From: Sipunculus nudus
Taxonomy: Eukaryota > Annelida > Sipuncula > Golfingiida > Sipunculidae
Assembly: GCA_026874595.1 (NCBI GenBank)
Contig: CM049309.1
Coordinates: forward strand, 28,091,033-28,155,032
Length of the DNA: 64,000 nucleotides
Reading direction: 5' to 3'
Positions 33,291 to 44,655 of this stretch are shown here, piece by piece. Under the pieces are notes generated by a model. The model searched no databases. It was not told where the DNA came from and saw only the letters and a program-made list of their open reading frames with translations. How positions within the stretch are numbered: position 1 is the stretch's first letter; every line of letters begins with the position of its first letter. Both the position numbers and the translations under genes were made by a program.

Positions 33291-34312
33291 TTAGCCCTCA
33301 GCCCTTAGGCTGATGGGCTATTGTCGTCACCCAAGCTGTCCGTCCGTCCGGCGTCCGTTAACTTTTACCTTGTGAGCGGGATATCTTGAAAAGGATTCAC
33401 CGTCAGAATTTTATTTCCTCGGTAAAGAAGTATATCGACAAAATCTCGGTCAAGTTCGAAGATGGGTGACCTTGACCTATTTTTCTACATTTTAGAGCTG
33501 ATTTTAGAAAAAACACTTAGATATTACTCAGGAACCATTCGGTGGATTTTCACAAAACTTACTATGATTATTGGGACTGAAAGTCTGTACCTGCTTCACA
33601 TGTTTGGTGGCGCCACCTACAATTTCTGATTTTTAATGAATTTTTATCGGATTTTTCAACTTTGGGCTTGTGAGCGGGATATCTCTAAAAGGATTCACCG
33701 TAGGAATTGTATTTTTTCGGTGAAGATGTATATTGACAAAATCTCGGTCAAGTTCGAAGATGGGTGACCTTGACCTATTTTTCTACGTTTTAGAGCTGAT
33801 TATAGAAAAAAACATTTAGAAGCTTATTTCTAAGAAACCATTGGGTGGATTTTCACAATTCTTACTGGATGGGACTGATGGTCTGTAACTGCTGCACAAG
33901 TTTGGGGGCGCCACCTGCAATTTCTGATTTTTAATGAATTTTTCTTGGATTTTTCAATTTTGGCCTTGTGAGCGGGATATCTCTAAAAGGATTCGCAAGA
34001 GGAATTTTATTTCTTTGGTGAAGACGTATATCTACAAAATCTTGGTCAAGTGCGAAGATGGGTGACCTTGACCTACTTTTCAAGGTCACAGAGCTTATAA
34101 TAGAATAAAACTTAGAAGCTTATTTTTCAGGAAGCATTTGGTGGATTGTTATGAATCATGGTACATACCTCTCCATTTTAAATTTATAACTGAGACATGT
34201 ACAGATATACATCCATGTGAGAACAGATATTTAGTACTTGTAACTGTTACCACCTCTAAACACTGTTGTTTTGGCTGAGGGCTTTTTTCAGCTTCTGCTG
34301 ATATTCTAGTTT
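33291..34312 (+). repeat. Modular repeat with three 298-bp direct units
   Basis: The head is TTTAGCCCTCAGCCCTTAGGC plus GTCCGTCCGTCCGGCGTCCG, and the tail contains CTGAGGGCT, inverse to the head's AGCCCTCAG. TGTGAGCGGGATATC starts units at 33,371, 33,669 and 33,967, spaced exactly 298 bp. The first two full units end with (GG)GTGGCGCCACC or GGGGGCGCCACC (33,607 and 33,904). This is a clean example of the module architecture shared by the other repeats. Confidence 0.75.
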
Positions 34313-35300
34313 TCCCTAAGGTGTGCTGGATGCAAACCTACCCAACATATCATGTTTTGGCCATAACCCCAAAATAATAAGCCTCAATTACATAAACTAT
34401 AGCTTATTTTCTTCCTCTGGGTCTTCACCATAACCTGGTGTGGTCATCTCTTCTCAATCTTGTGTCACGCTGACTGTGTCTGTCTGTTTGTCAGTTTTCC
34501 TCAAATTCGCATGCATGTTGGTTCTTGCGTCTCGCATATAGGATTCTACAGCCCCCAGTTTTGCAGGAATCCTTTTGAAACTGGTACGTATTATGTCTTA
34601 CAGTAATATCTCAAAATTGAATTTTCATTTTCCGGATATGGCCGCTAGGGGGCGCTGCACTTGACCCTCCCAAACATATCATTTTAGGCTATATCTCCAT
34701 AACTATAAACCTCAATTACATAAGCTTTATAGCTTATTTTCTTCCTCTGGGTCCTTTCCATAACTTGGTTAAGTCGTCTTGTCTCAATCCTGTGTCACGT
34801 TGTCAGTATGTCTGTCTGTTTGTCAGATGTCCTCAAATTTGCCTGCTCGATGGGTCTTGCGTCTTACTTTAGCATTCTTCAGGCCACAGTTTTGAAGGAA
34901 TCTTTTTGAAATTGGTACATCATATGTCTGATAATAATATCTCCAAAGTGGTTTTTCACTACAATAGCCACTCCATCACATATAATTTTTTTTGCCATAC
35001 CTCCAAAATTATACATCTGAATTACATAAATTCTAGCTTATTCTCTTCCTCTGGGTCTACTCCATCACCTGGTTAAGTCATCTTGTTTCAGTCCTTTGTC
35101 ACTTTGACAGTATGTCTGTCTGTTTGTCGGTTGTCCTCAATTTCGCATAAATAGCTTTCTACAGGGAACAGTTTTGCAGGAATCTTTTTGAAACAGGTTC
35201 ATCTTATGCCATACACTAATATCTCGAAAGATATCTCATTTTCGGGATATGGCCACTATGGGCCGTTGTACTAGAACCACTTCAACGTATCATCTTTTCC
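34313..35300 (+). repeat. Modular repeat, three ~300-330-bp units
   Basis: TGTGTCACG(C/T)...TGTCTGTTTGTC(A/G)G recurs at about 34,461, 34,791 and 35,095, with shared CTTCCTCTGGGTC and TTTTGCAGGAATC phrases. It has no GGTGGCGCCACC palindrome but does have the same CTGTCTG step. It is not coding. Confidence 0.6.
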
Positions 35301-36590
35301 ATGGCCAACACGTGTATATGAGGAACACGATAAAGCTTTAAACCAACGCGTATACTGATGTTACATGTTTATAATGTTTATCTTTGAGTTACAAACAACA
35401 AAATATGTTATTATTTATTAATCTTTCACCTTTTGACTTTTAAACGGATGGGGGTGGCCGCATGGATAACATTTTACATAAAATGCCGATTGGACTACAC
35501 CAACATTTTGCATGGCAATGAGGAAATAAGTAATAATAATGTAAGACGTTATCGATGTAATTAACAGAGTTGCCAGCAGCCAACTCTGACAAAATACCTG
35601 ACTTTTCACTGACTATTCCCTGACTTTCAGTTGGTTTCAATTATTTATAAGTCATCGCAAAAATGTTTAATTTGGTTTCAGAAACGTTATTTTACAGCGA
35701 AAGCTTCAATGGAAAAATGTATGGAACATCAGAATCATGCATCAAATACTGCTTTCTTTATATTACTGCTCATGAAGTGAATTGGTCAATCATTAATTGT
35801 TTTTTCTCGGCGGTAAAAGTCCAATCCATGCTTGATTTCCATTAGAAATGAAGCATTGAGTATTGGCACTCTTTTTCCATCCTACACAGACCTGGGAGCC
35901 AGCCGTTGACCTGTAAATCGGCTGACTTGAAGAAAAAATGGCTGGCTAGCCGGCTGAGCCGGCTCAGGTCTAAAAACAATGATTATGGCTGAGTGGACAA
36001 CGTTGTGGCTGGCTAGCCGGCTGAGCCGGAAAGATGAGGCAAATATCTAATGGACAAAAGTTGTCTCAGTCTAATGCAATTATATTTATATGAACAATAA
36101 TATGAAACAAACTTAACGAATATTTACCCTTTGGATAAATTAATTTTATTCAATATCACGCCGGGCGTGTACAAGGACAGTGAGTGGGAACGTGAAGGAT
36201 GGGGGTTCCCCCGTTGTGTTATCAGATCTGACAATATAGCGTGTTTTGGTGAAGCTGACCGCTCATTTAATCAGATAAAAATGTTATGATTTTCCTCATT
36301 TCCTTTGACAGACGTTGGTTTCACATGAATTATTTCATCTCAACTGATATAACGTTAAATTGCTAAAAGCATCTTGAAAAATCGAAGGTTTCAGTTTAGC
36401 TATTGAGATACATGTATATAGATATCATTGTTTGCATCCTCTAAGCAACTGTTTTCGTGCGCTCACTTGCATGACAGTTCAACCGGATAATCGTTTTTCG
36501 TGTGCCGAACTTAAAGTGTCATGACTTGACGTACTGTGTGCTTCATTTTTTAACTGTATCACATGAGGTTATGTGAAAGGGCAGGATATT
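35301..36590. other. Mostly unassigned interval with a GC-rich direct repeat
   Basis: The only structure I see is GGCTGGCTAGCCGGCTGAGCCGG occurring twice, near 35,940 and 36,007. Each copy contains the palindromes GGCTAGCC and CCGGCTNAGCCGG. No gene is recognised. Confidence 0.45.
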
Positions 36591-36591
36591 T

Positions 36592-36666
<75 letters not shown>

Positions 36667-36708
36667 CGAGAGAGAGAGAGAGAGAGAGTGTGTGTGTGTG
36701 TGTGTGTA
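36592..36708. repeat. Compound microsatellite (CT)n(AT)n(GA)n(TG)n
   Basis: Four different dinucleotide tracts follow one another in about 115 bp. The CT and GA tracts form an inverted pair around the AT core and could fold into a hairpin. Confidence 0.95.
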
Positions 36709-37206
36709 CAGAAAGTCATGTTGCACCCGCGAGTGTCTCTAAATTAATCAAAACATTTGGTAATAATCTGTCATTTGAGGAGGGAGAGAGGTGACATAAT
36801 CGTACAAAATCGAACCCCAGCCAAAGAGTTTTTATAATAATCATGAAAATTTGATTACTTAAAACATATTGTGAATTCTTCTTGATGTAATGTGAACAGA
36901 CCAACTCACTGCCACAACCACGAAATCTCTAATTCCTTTTGGCCTAGCCTATGATCAACATTTTTTTTTTCCTGCGCAGAACTTTCCAGGTCGCAATCGT
37001 ATACGTAATTTGTCACGTGTCATAATTGAAATAGGAATTCTGTCATGGATTTTCGCAGGTTTCAGCCTCAATCATCCCCGTGACCCTTAATATGTTCATG
37101 CACATAAATCTTAACTTTTGGTAAAAAAGGTAGACAGCTAGACAGTTGTAGACCAAAAATGGACAAAAATGCAATTATAAACACAATTATGCAAGTATGA
37201 CCAACA

Positions 37207-37578
37207 AAGATGGAATATAACATACTAGGCAAAGTTCATATGCTATTCTATCTTTACAAGAATGACAATATTTTCACTTCTGAGTATTAAATAGCTCTCT
37301 GAATGAATGAATAAATTCTTCTGCTTCTTATTTCCATGCTGCCCAGTCAGGGTCCTGTCTTTGTATTCTTTGTTTGTGTATAATTTTCGGAAAAGATGGA
37401 ATATAACATACTAGGCAAAGTTCATATGCTATTCTATCTTTACAAGAATGACAATATTTTCACTTCTGAGTATTAAATAGCTCTCTGAATGAATGAATAA
37501 ATTCTTCTGCTTCTTATTTCCATGCTGCCCAGTCAGGGTCCTGTCTTTGTATTCTTTGTTTGTGTATAATTTTCGGAA
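37207..37578. repeat. Perfect 186-bp tandem duplication
   Basis: Copies at 37,207-37,392 and 37,393-37,578 appear identical base for base. The unit starts AAGATGGAATATAACATAC. The identity means a very recent duplication or an assembly artefact. It is not coding. Confidence 0.9.
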
Positions 37579-38893
37579 AAGCAGTTTAGCTGTTTTTTCC
37601 GTACTCATGTTTTTCCTAGGTTGATTTTCAGTTGCTGCTTCAAAATATAAAACGGAGGGGTAGATAAAATTATGTAACAGTATGCCTAGTCAGATTTATA
37701 TAAGTTGGAGTGCACATGTGACTGAAGATTGCATCATTAAAGGTATAATGTAACTAAAAATAGATCAATTTGCTTCATAAAAAAAAGACTAACATCAACT
37801 GACTATATATGTGTGAATATTCAAAGAAGATGTTTCATTGATCCAGATCATGAGCTTGGCACACATAGCATAATATTATCAATTCTTCTTTGGTCTATTT
37901 CCGAGAAGCCTTTAGGATTTCATGGGAATCAATTCATGATTGCATGAGATATGCTGTGAAGTAACCAAGCCAACACACAGAAACACAAAAATATCAATGA
38001 ATATATACCATCCTGGCAGAGGCAAAAAGTGACCCATGGGTGATGACTCTCAGCTTACAATCAAAGTCTCCGCATGAATAAACGGAATTAAATCAACAGT
38101 AGCAACATGTTCAACATATTAAAATGTGATGCGCCACGTTCAGTGTTACCTAAAAAACAGGTGCCATCCAGATGTAAGAGGAAAAATTAGCTTTTACCAG
38201 TACCTTCCATATAATGACATAACGATAACCTAAATGTGAACTTGGGTTATGGACAAAAGGTGTTAAACTGTTTGAATCAAAAGTCCTTTCAAGGTATAAG
38301 TCTCGATACAAAAGCGTGTCTGATATTATATTTTGGCATACATATTATGCAAATAAGGCCTTTGGGACCTGAATGCATATGCAGGAAGTAGAAAAAAAAA
38401 GTCTTTTAAGGCTAGATTTGGTCATATCATTAAGAATGGTTAGGATATTGAGCATGTTTGATTTATTACAGTCAAGTTTATAGTCATGAAAAAGATACAT
38501 TCAACCCATAGCTTGCATTAAATCAGTAGACTGTGTGTCAGGTTCAGTGGAACAACTTCCTTTCGGGCACTCAGATGTGGAATTAGAAATTCTTATCCTG
38601 ACTGGTTTTGTAACCTTACCAGTTTGATTGCCTGATACCTTACAAAAAATGAGGCACACAGACTGACAGAGTTTTAAATGTATTTATAGATTATAATCAT
38701 ACTGAATGTAATAAACTTGCCATGTTTGAAGTTTCATCAGATGTCAGAGGAGGAAAGTCAACTTTTGCCAGTCATGATCATGTAGGTATGGCATTAAAGT
38801 TAACTAGTTTTAAGTAGCAGTTTAGGTCATAGCCAAAGGTTTATAACTAGTGAATTAAGAAATCTCTTGTTTAATGGTAATGATACCAGAAAA
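37579..38893. other. Unassigned interval
   Basis: No gene is recognised. Phrases such as GATGTAAGAGGAAAA and CACACAGACTGACAGAG suggest old repeat sequence. Confidence 0.4.
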
Positions 38894-39900
38894 CTAATGG
38901 CCCATGGGCCATGACGCTCAGCTGAATTCAATTAATGTTGAACAATGAGCAAAATGAATGCCAGAGTGCCAAAAAATGATGAATTTTTTTAGAGTTCTTA
39001 GAAATGTCTGATTTACGAGAAAACTCTCCAAGACGGCTTGACATGCCAAATTTCAAGCCAATACCTTAAACCACTTTGTATCATCTTTAATGTTTCCACA
39101 GTGACTTTTAATTGACTTCCCTTGATTTCAAGTTAGAAGATTCCAGATCCAGCGGTTATAATTTGTGACCTGTAAACAGTTGACAGCTTCTATGGGTATC
39201 AAAAAGAGAAAAAAAAATCGAAAAAAATTGAAAAAAATACAGGTGGCGCCACCAGTTTGCAGGAACTGATGGAACACTCCATGATCAATGTCCATGCAAA
39301 AAACCATGGTGATCAAGGCAGTAGTTATTCAGGGACTGGGGCTTTTGTGTCAATTTTTTTTATTATTCTTGGGGGTACTTGCAAGACCCATAGCTCGGAG
39401 AACATGGATAACAGACACCTAATTTCAGGTTTCTAAGGAGATTTTTTATGGACCTTCCTAGATGTCAAGTAAGATCGAAGATTCCAGGTTTAGTGGTTAC
39501 GATTTGTGCCCTGTTAATAGATGACAGCTTCTTTGAAGGTATCAAAAATAGAAAAAAAATCATAAAAATTAGAAAAAAATACAGGTGGCGCCACCAGTTT
39601 GCAGGAACTGATGGAACACTCCATAATCAATATTCATGCAAAAAATCATGGTGATCAAGGTATTGCAGCTTTTGTATCAACATTTTTATTTTTCTGGGGG
39701 GTACTTACGAGACCCATAGCTCGGAGAATATGGTTAACAGAGACCTAATTTCAGTGTCCAAGGAGATTTTTTATGGACCTCCCTGGATGTCAAGTAAGCA
39801 GATTCCAGGTCCAGCGGTTAAGATTTGTGCCCTGTTAACGGACGGCCGGACGGACAAAGAGTGATTGCTTTAGCTCGGATGACTGAAAGTCATCCTAGCT
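38894..39900 (-). repeat. Interspersed repeat copy C, inverted
   Basis: On the minus strand it starts AGCTAGGATGACTTTCAGTC, includes GTCCGTCCGGCCGTCCG, and has two ~342-bp modules (GGTGGCGCCACC at 39,242 and 39,584). It ends at GAGCGTCATGGCCCATGGGC. It is the inverted counterpart of copy B at 7,033-8,859 and about 0.8 kb shorter, missing modules. Confidence 0.7.
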
Positions 39901-40619
39901 AAAAATAGTTTAATTTAGCCTGTAAATTCGACACATTAAGTCATGAAGGTATCTAGTGGGTCGAAACATCCAAATGCCAAATACTATAGTACCTATTTAT
40001 CCCCAGTGGTTGTGATTTTGCTCATATCCGAACCGTTAACAGGTATTTAATTGTGGAAAATAAGTTTTTACCTGTTGCCCACAGAGTTTAGGTCACAGAG
40101 ATCTTATCGAGGGTTTTATGGATATTTCACAAGAACCTGTCTGGATGTACATCATCAATTTTCTTACCCTGATGTTACAATTTTACCTTGTTTCTGATGA
40201 GCTACAGAAAAAAGACTGCTGAACTGAATATCAGGGGGTGTTTACATATTAAATCATTATAGAATATCAAATATAAGAAAAAAGATGATACCTTGGTGTA
40301 CATCCATTAAAAACCTATGAGTCACAACTACTTCACTTACATGATCCAAAGCCTGCAATTAAAAAACTGCACTTAAGAACATAGATAATTGACCCTGCAT
40401 TATCCCTTAAAAAGATATCTGTAAACAAAAATATTAAGCTTTTATTATTATGTATTATCAGTTCTGCCATTTTTATTTCATTTTTGTACATTGTAAATGG
40501 TTTTCTAATTGATTCTCTTTTGTGAACTCCTGTGTAGGATGTATATATAAATAAGGCAAGGTTTGAAAGTCAATGCAAAATATATAAGTATTGATCTGGA
40601 CGGAGATCTGACCTCAGGG

Positions 40620-40858
40620 ATATGATCAGATGTGTTCCCATCTTGATATGCCTAACAAAAACAAAATTAACTTCTCAAGAATCGGTAGATTGAGTATTAT
40701 GAAATTCGGGATGGTTTAAGTTCAGCGAAAAAAAAGTTATCAGTTCTTAGCTCAAAAGGTCAAGGGTCAAAATGACAGGACCCAAATTTTGAAAAAGCTC
40801 ATAAAAATATCGTTATAGACAAAGCTAGCTGAGTGTCGAGACCCATGGGTCCCTATAG
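40620..40858 (+). repeat. Tail fragment of the same interspersed repeat family
   Basis: It contains GGTCAAGGGTCAAAATGACAGG and ends AGCTGAGTGTCGAGACCCATGGG, matching the tail of copy A. Confidence 0.55.
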
Positions 40859-42845
40859 TTTATAGTTTACCCATTCTTCATTCAAGTAAAAATTAACAAT
40901 TACACGGTTCTCAGGCACCCCCTGCCTCCCTTAAAATCAACAGCGACAACAATTTAATACTGCTGGCAACCTGTTTGATCTCTACTTCCGCAACTTATAA
41001 AAAGGTCGCATTTAACTGCAATATTACATTAGCAACATAAAGAGGGAAAATACTTAAAAATAATTAATCGAGGAAATAATTTTTTGTCAAATTATATACT
41101 CAAAGGAAGGAGGTATCCACGATCTCTTACAGCTGTAATACAGCATATAGTCATATACGCGCATTTACCACAAAAATAGGGACATGGTTAGCCGCCGACG
41201 GCGACGCAACAGTCACTAAATAAGCCATTCTTATGGGCTAGGGCGTAGTTTGAGCCAATCTCATGTATAAATTTGCTGTGCATTCCGTGGACATGCACTT
41301 CTGCAAAGTTGAAGGAAATTGAAGTGTGTGCTTGGCAAAAATGCTTATTATCAATATAACAGTCGCATTTTCAATTAACCACGTGTGAGCTGATTAAAAC
41401 GTGCTGGCCATGGTGTAGGGTAAATTTTGTTATTTTGCCTGACATGTGACATCTGACCCTTTGACATTGGACCCATGCGCCGATTGGTTGACCTTATCCT
41501 TATTTGCATCGCCATCAGGTGACTTAATTGTATTTCAGACGTCGTCTCAAGTCGAGCTGGTGCAAATACATTGACGTACCTTTACCGGTAGAGTTTTAGA
41601 TAAAACTTACTCCTGAGCATTGTAATTACGTGTTTCACTAACGAAATTTGATTATATATGTCAGTCACGCAGATCATGAACTTTGTATTGTCTAACAGCA
41701 TGAGTATGCTATTCGATCCCGCGCTCGTCAGCGTTACTTCAAAATGACAATACGGGTGCCTGATGGAAGATACATCAATGAAAAGAAAGCCTAGTTTTAA
41801 GTGGTTGATTATATTTTCAGTTTGCTCCTAAAGAACTTTTTTTATAAATCATTTTTTATCATGCATATCATATAGGTATATTCTTGAGAAATTTTGAAAC
41901 ATAAAATGCTCAAAAATATACTTGGGAAGTAATATAATGATGATTCACACCAAAAATCGATTTGCTACTTCACAATAAAAAGGTCTAATAAAGTTGTGAC
42001 ACTTGCAGATGACTATAACAAACACACGTCTTCATAAATAATACCACGTTGCAATGGATACGTATGGTATAATGGTTTAAGGGGTAACCCCGTAGTCGCA
42101 TTTTTCTAGCAAAAATATGTTTACTAGCAATATGTTTTGAAAGATGATAATTACTCGCGCATATGTTCTTGGTGTCAGGGATCGGAGTCCAACCGCTACT
42201 ATACCATTTATTACTACACACGTGCACCAAAATATATAATACTATAGTTATCAGCGTATGTACATGTGTACATCGTTCCAAAAATAAAAGGCTTGGAGTA
42301 CATAGGTGGAATATGAGCACCTTAAGAACTTTTGCATCGCAGAAGTGATTAAACGCCGTTATCAGCATGTTTATGGTTAAATTGGAAGGAGATCTCATTG
42401 AAAGGCAATGTAACGAAAAAACTGGTTCCTCTTATATTTTCAACAAAATAAAGACCAATTTTTTATTTTGAAATTGTGCTCATATTACCCCACTGTTTGG
42501 ATAATATGAGCATATGTACTCATATTGCCCTGAAATGGTAAATATTTAGTTTACAATGTTGTTTTAGTTTTAAATAGTCTACTATAGTGTACTATGTTTC
42601 ATAAAATTACAAACGAATATATATGAAGGTATACTTTATCTTAATAAATATTTTGTGCAAAAAATAAAGGTCAACTGTTGACAAAGTTCGACTTTCATAA
42701 AGTAAAAAAAAATTGCATTTGAATATATTCTGCCAGCCATGAGCACCTTTTCCCTGTGTGTGCATCCAGAACATACAACTTTATAAATATTTATCTCCTG
42801 TGGAATATTATTTTACAATTGTCCATGAAAGTATCATACCTTTGT
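40859..42845. other. Unassigned AT-rich interval
   Basis: No convincing gene, RNA or repeat is visible. The longest open frame (137 codons, minus strand, 41,985-42,398) has no recognisable feature. CTCATATTACCCC occurs here at 42,478 and again at 49,409. Confidence 0.4.
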
Positions 42846-42856
42846 CCGCTACAGGA

Positions 42857-43032
42857 TACCATGACCAAAGATCAAAGTTTCTGCTGTCAGAGTATGCCTC
42901 TGTGACCATCGGGTACCATGACCATGGATTAGAGTATCTGCAGTCAGTGTATGCCCCTGTGACCACCGGGTACCATGACCATAGATTAGAGTATCTGCAG
43001 TCAGTGTATGCCTCTGTGACCACCGGGTACCA
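42857..43032 (+). repeat. 57-bp minisatellite, left part
   Basis: TACCATGACCA starts units at 42,857, 42,914 and 42,971 and a cut unit at 43,028, spaced exactly 57 bp. The array resumes at 47,371 after an insertion. Confidence 0.85.
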
Positions 43033-43623
43033 AGGGCGTGCTCAGGACTTCATCGAAGGGGGGCTCACAACCGGAAATATTCTGAAATTGTACATCTTCC
43101 CCCCCCCCCCCCCTTCGGCCGAGACAGTCGACAGTCGCACTATTATCTATATAGACCCCCCCCCCCCCACCCTTTTGATTCTGGACCACCATACATGAGA
43201 TTCTTTATACTGAAAAAACTTTTGGACATTTTATTCAATACATGTATACAAGCTGTACACAGGGGCAAAAACTAGGTAAGCTACTTGTGACCAATGTGTG
43301 CCGGTGATTGGCCGGGGATGGAAGAGAACCAGCTCTTTGTTTGGCCGAGAGGAAAGACAGAGAGATAGAGATAGAGAAGGCAGATAGCGGACACGGATCG
43401 TGAGGACAATTGAGAGCAAGAGGGTGAGACAGAGCGTAGCGTGGTTGGATAGAGGACAAGAAGGCGTACAAGTAGAGGTGGGGATGAATATATATACTAG
43501 TGATAATAAAAAATTCTTTGTTGTTCATCCTGTCATGTTGGTTTCTTTGCTCCCTGGCCGGGATTGGAGAGGTCCTAGATTTTGGTCCGGGAACTTTAGG
43601 TCACGCTGGGATTAAATACGGGT

Positions 43624-44130
43624 ATGTACCCCCGAGGGCCGGAGAATTTACTCGAAAAGGCAAAAATACGGTACATACAGGTTTGCCTGGCTACTCAGTA
43701 TGAGTCGTTTGAGGAAGGAGAAGGTGTGAGGTCTGATCGCAAACTACGACCTAGATCCGCTCCAGTAGACGACTGCAGAACACGGGCTGATGAACAGATC
43801 GCGCAATTTCAGGGACAGGTTAAAAGGCTAATTACAAACGAAAGTAGGGCTCAGGAAGTTAGTCTGACCATAAGTCGGCAATTACAGTCCTTATCCGAAC
43901 ATATCGGCTGTCATAGGCGTTTACCGGAGAGGGTCTAATGCGGGCAGCTGCCCAAGGCAGTGTAAGTGTAGATGGGGAGAGGTCTCGTGAAAGGACCAGT
44001 TCTGATCGCGGGTCGCCGCCACTGTGTCTTGGATGTGGTCAGCCGGGTCATTTCCGGTACTGTCACGTAGGACAGAAGAAATCACCAGATAACACCAGGC
44101 AGAATAAGAATGCCCAGAGAGCCACCAGTA
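43624..44130 (+). pseudogene. Ty3/gypsy element 2: gag tail with zinc knuckle
   Basis: A broken gag region reads ESFEEGEG...RTRADEQIAQFQGQVKRLIT, a helical segment. A stop and frame change near 43,936 follow. A single knuckle, CLGCGQPGHFRYC (about 44,032-44,070), comes next, with spacing CX2CX4HX3C instead of the usual HX4C. A basic linker follows. Its nucleocapsid-like role is binding RNA in the particle. It sits immediately upstream of the protease, as expected. Confidence 0.65.
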
Positions 44131-44149
44131 GAAAGAGTGGATGGCTGAT

Positions 44150-44655
44150 AGAGGGTTTAGTGCAGAACAGGGCTGTCGATCTCTTGGTAGATAGTGGTTC
44201 CGATATGTCCTGGATTACTCATTCTTCTGGAAACTTCCGCATTATATCAGGCGTAAGCTGAGGGATTCGGACAATGACATCAGCACAGCCTCAGGGGATC
44301 CGATGGATGTCCGGGGGGAAATTGATTTGAAACTTCATCTGGGTAACCGGGTGTGGAACCATACTTTTGTTGAATCCAAGTTAGGTTCACTGAAAGGGAT
44401 ACTTAGAACTGATTTTATGCGGGATGAGGGTTGCCTGATTGACATGAAATAAGGAATACTGCACACTGAACAAGAGCGGTATCTGTTTCGGGCCGAGGCC
44501 AGCGGTATGAGCCTAAGTGAGCCTATAGAGGTACCACCACGGCATGAGGTTAGGACCACGGCACTGCTGGATGGAATTAAAGCAGGAAGCAGCCAACCAG
44601 GGGTAGGGTTGGTACAATCGCTGGCATCATTCGTCGAGGAGATGGGACTTTTTTA
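44150..44655 (+). pseudogene. Ty3/gypsy element 2: aspartic protease region
   Basis: VDLLVDSGSDMSWI holds a DSG active-site triad in place of DTG. After a frameshift near 44,250 the sequence continues RGEIDLKLHLGNRVWNHTFVESKLGSLKGILRTDFM, typical of retroelement proteases, with an in-frame stop at 44,450. The protease would cleave the gag-pol polyprotein. The relic is non-functional. Confidence 0.65.

Noticed and set aside
41985-42398. 137-codon minus-strand open frame
   Set aside because: No domain, no splice context, unusual composition, and a length compatible with chance over 64 kb of six frames.
42758-43198. 146-codon plus-strand open frame
   Set aside because: It is the 57-bp minisatellite (19 codons per unit) read in frame, then hAT-end C-runs.
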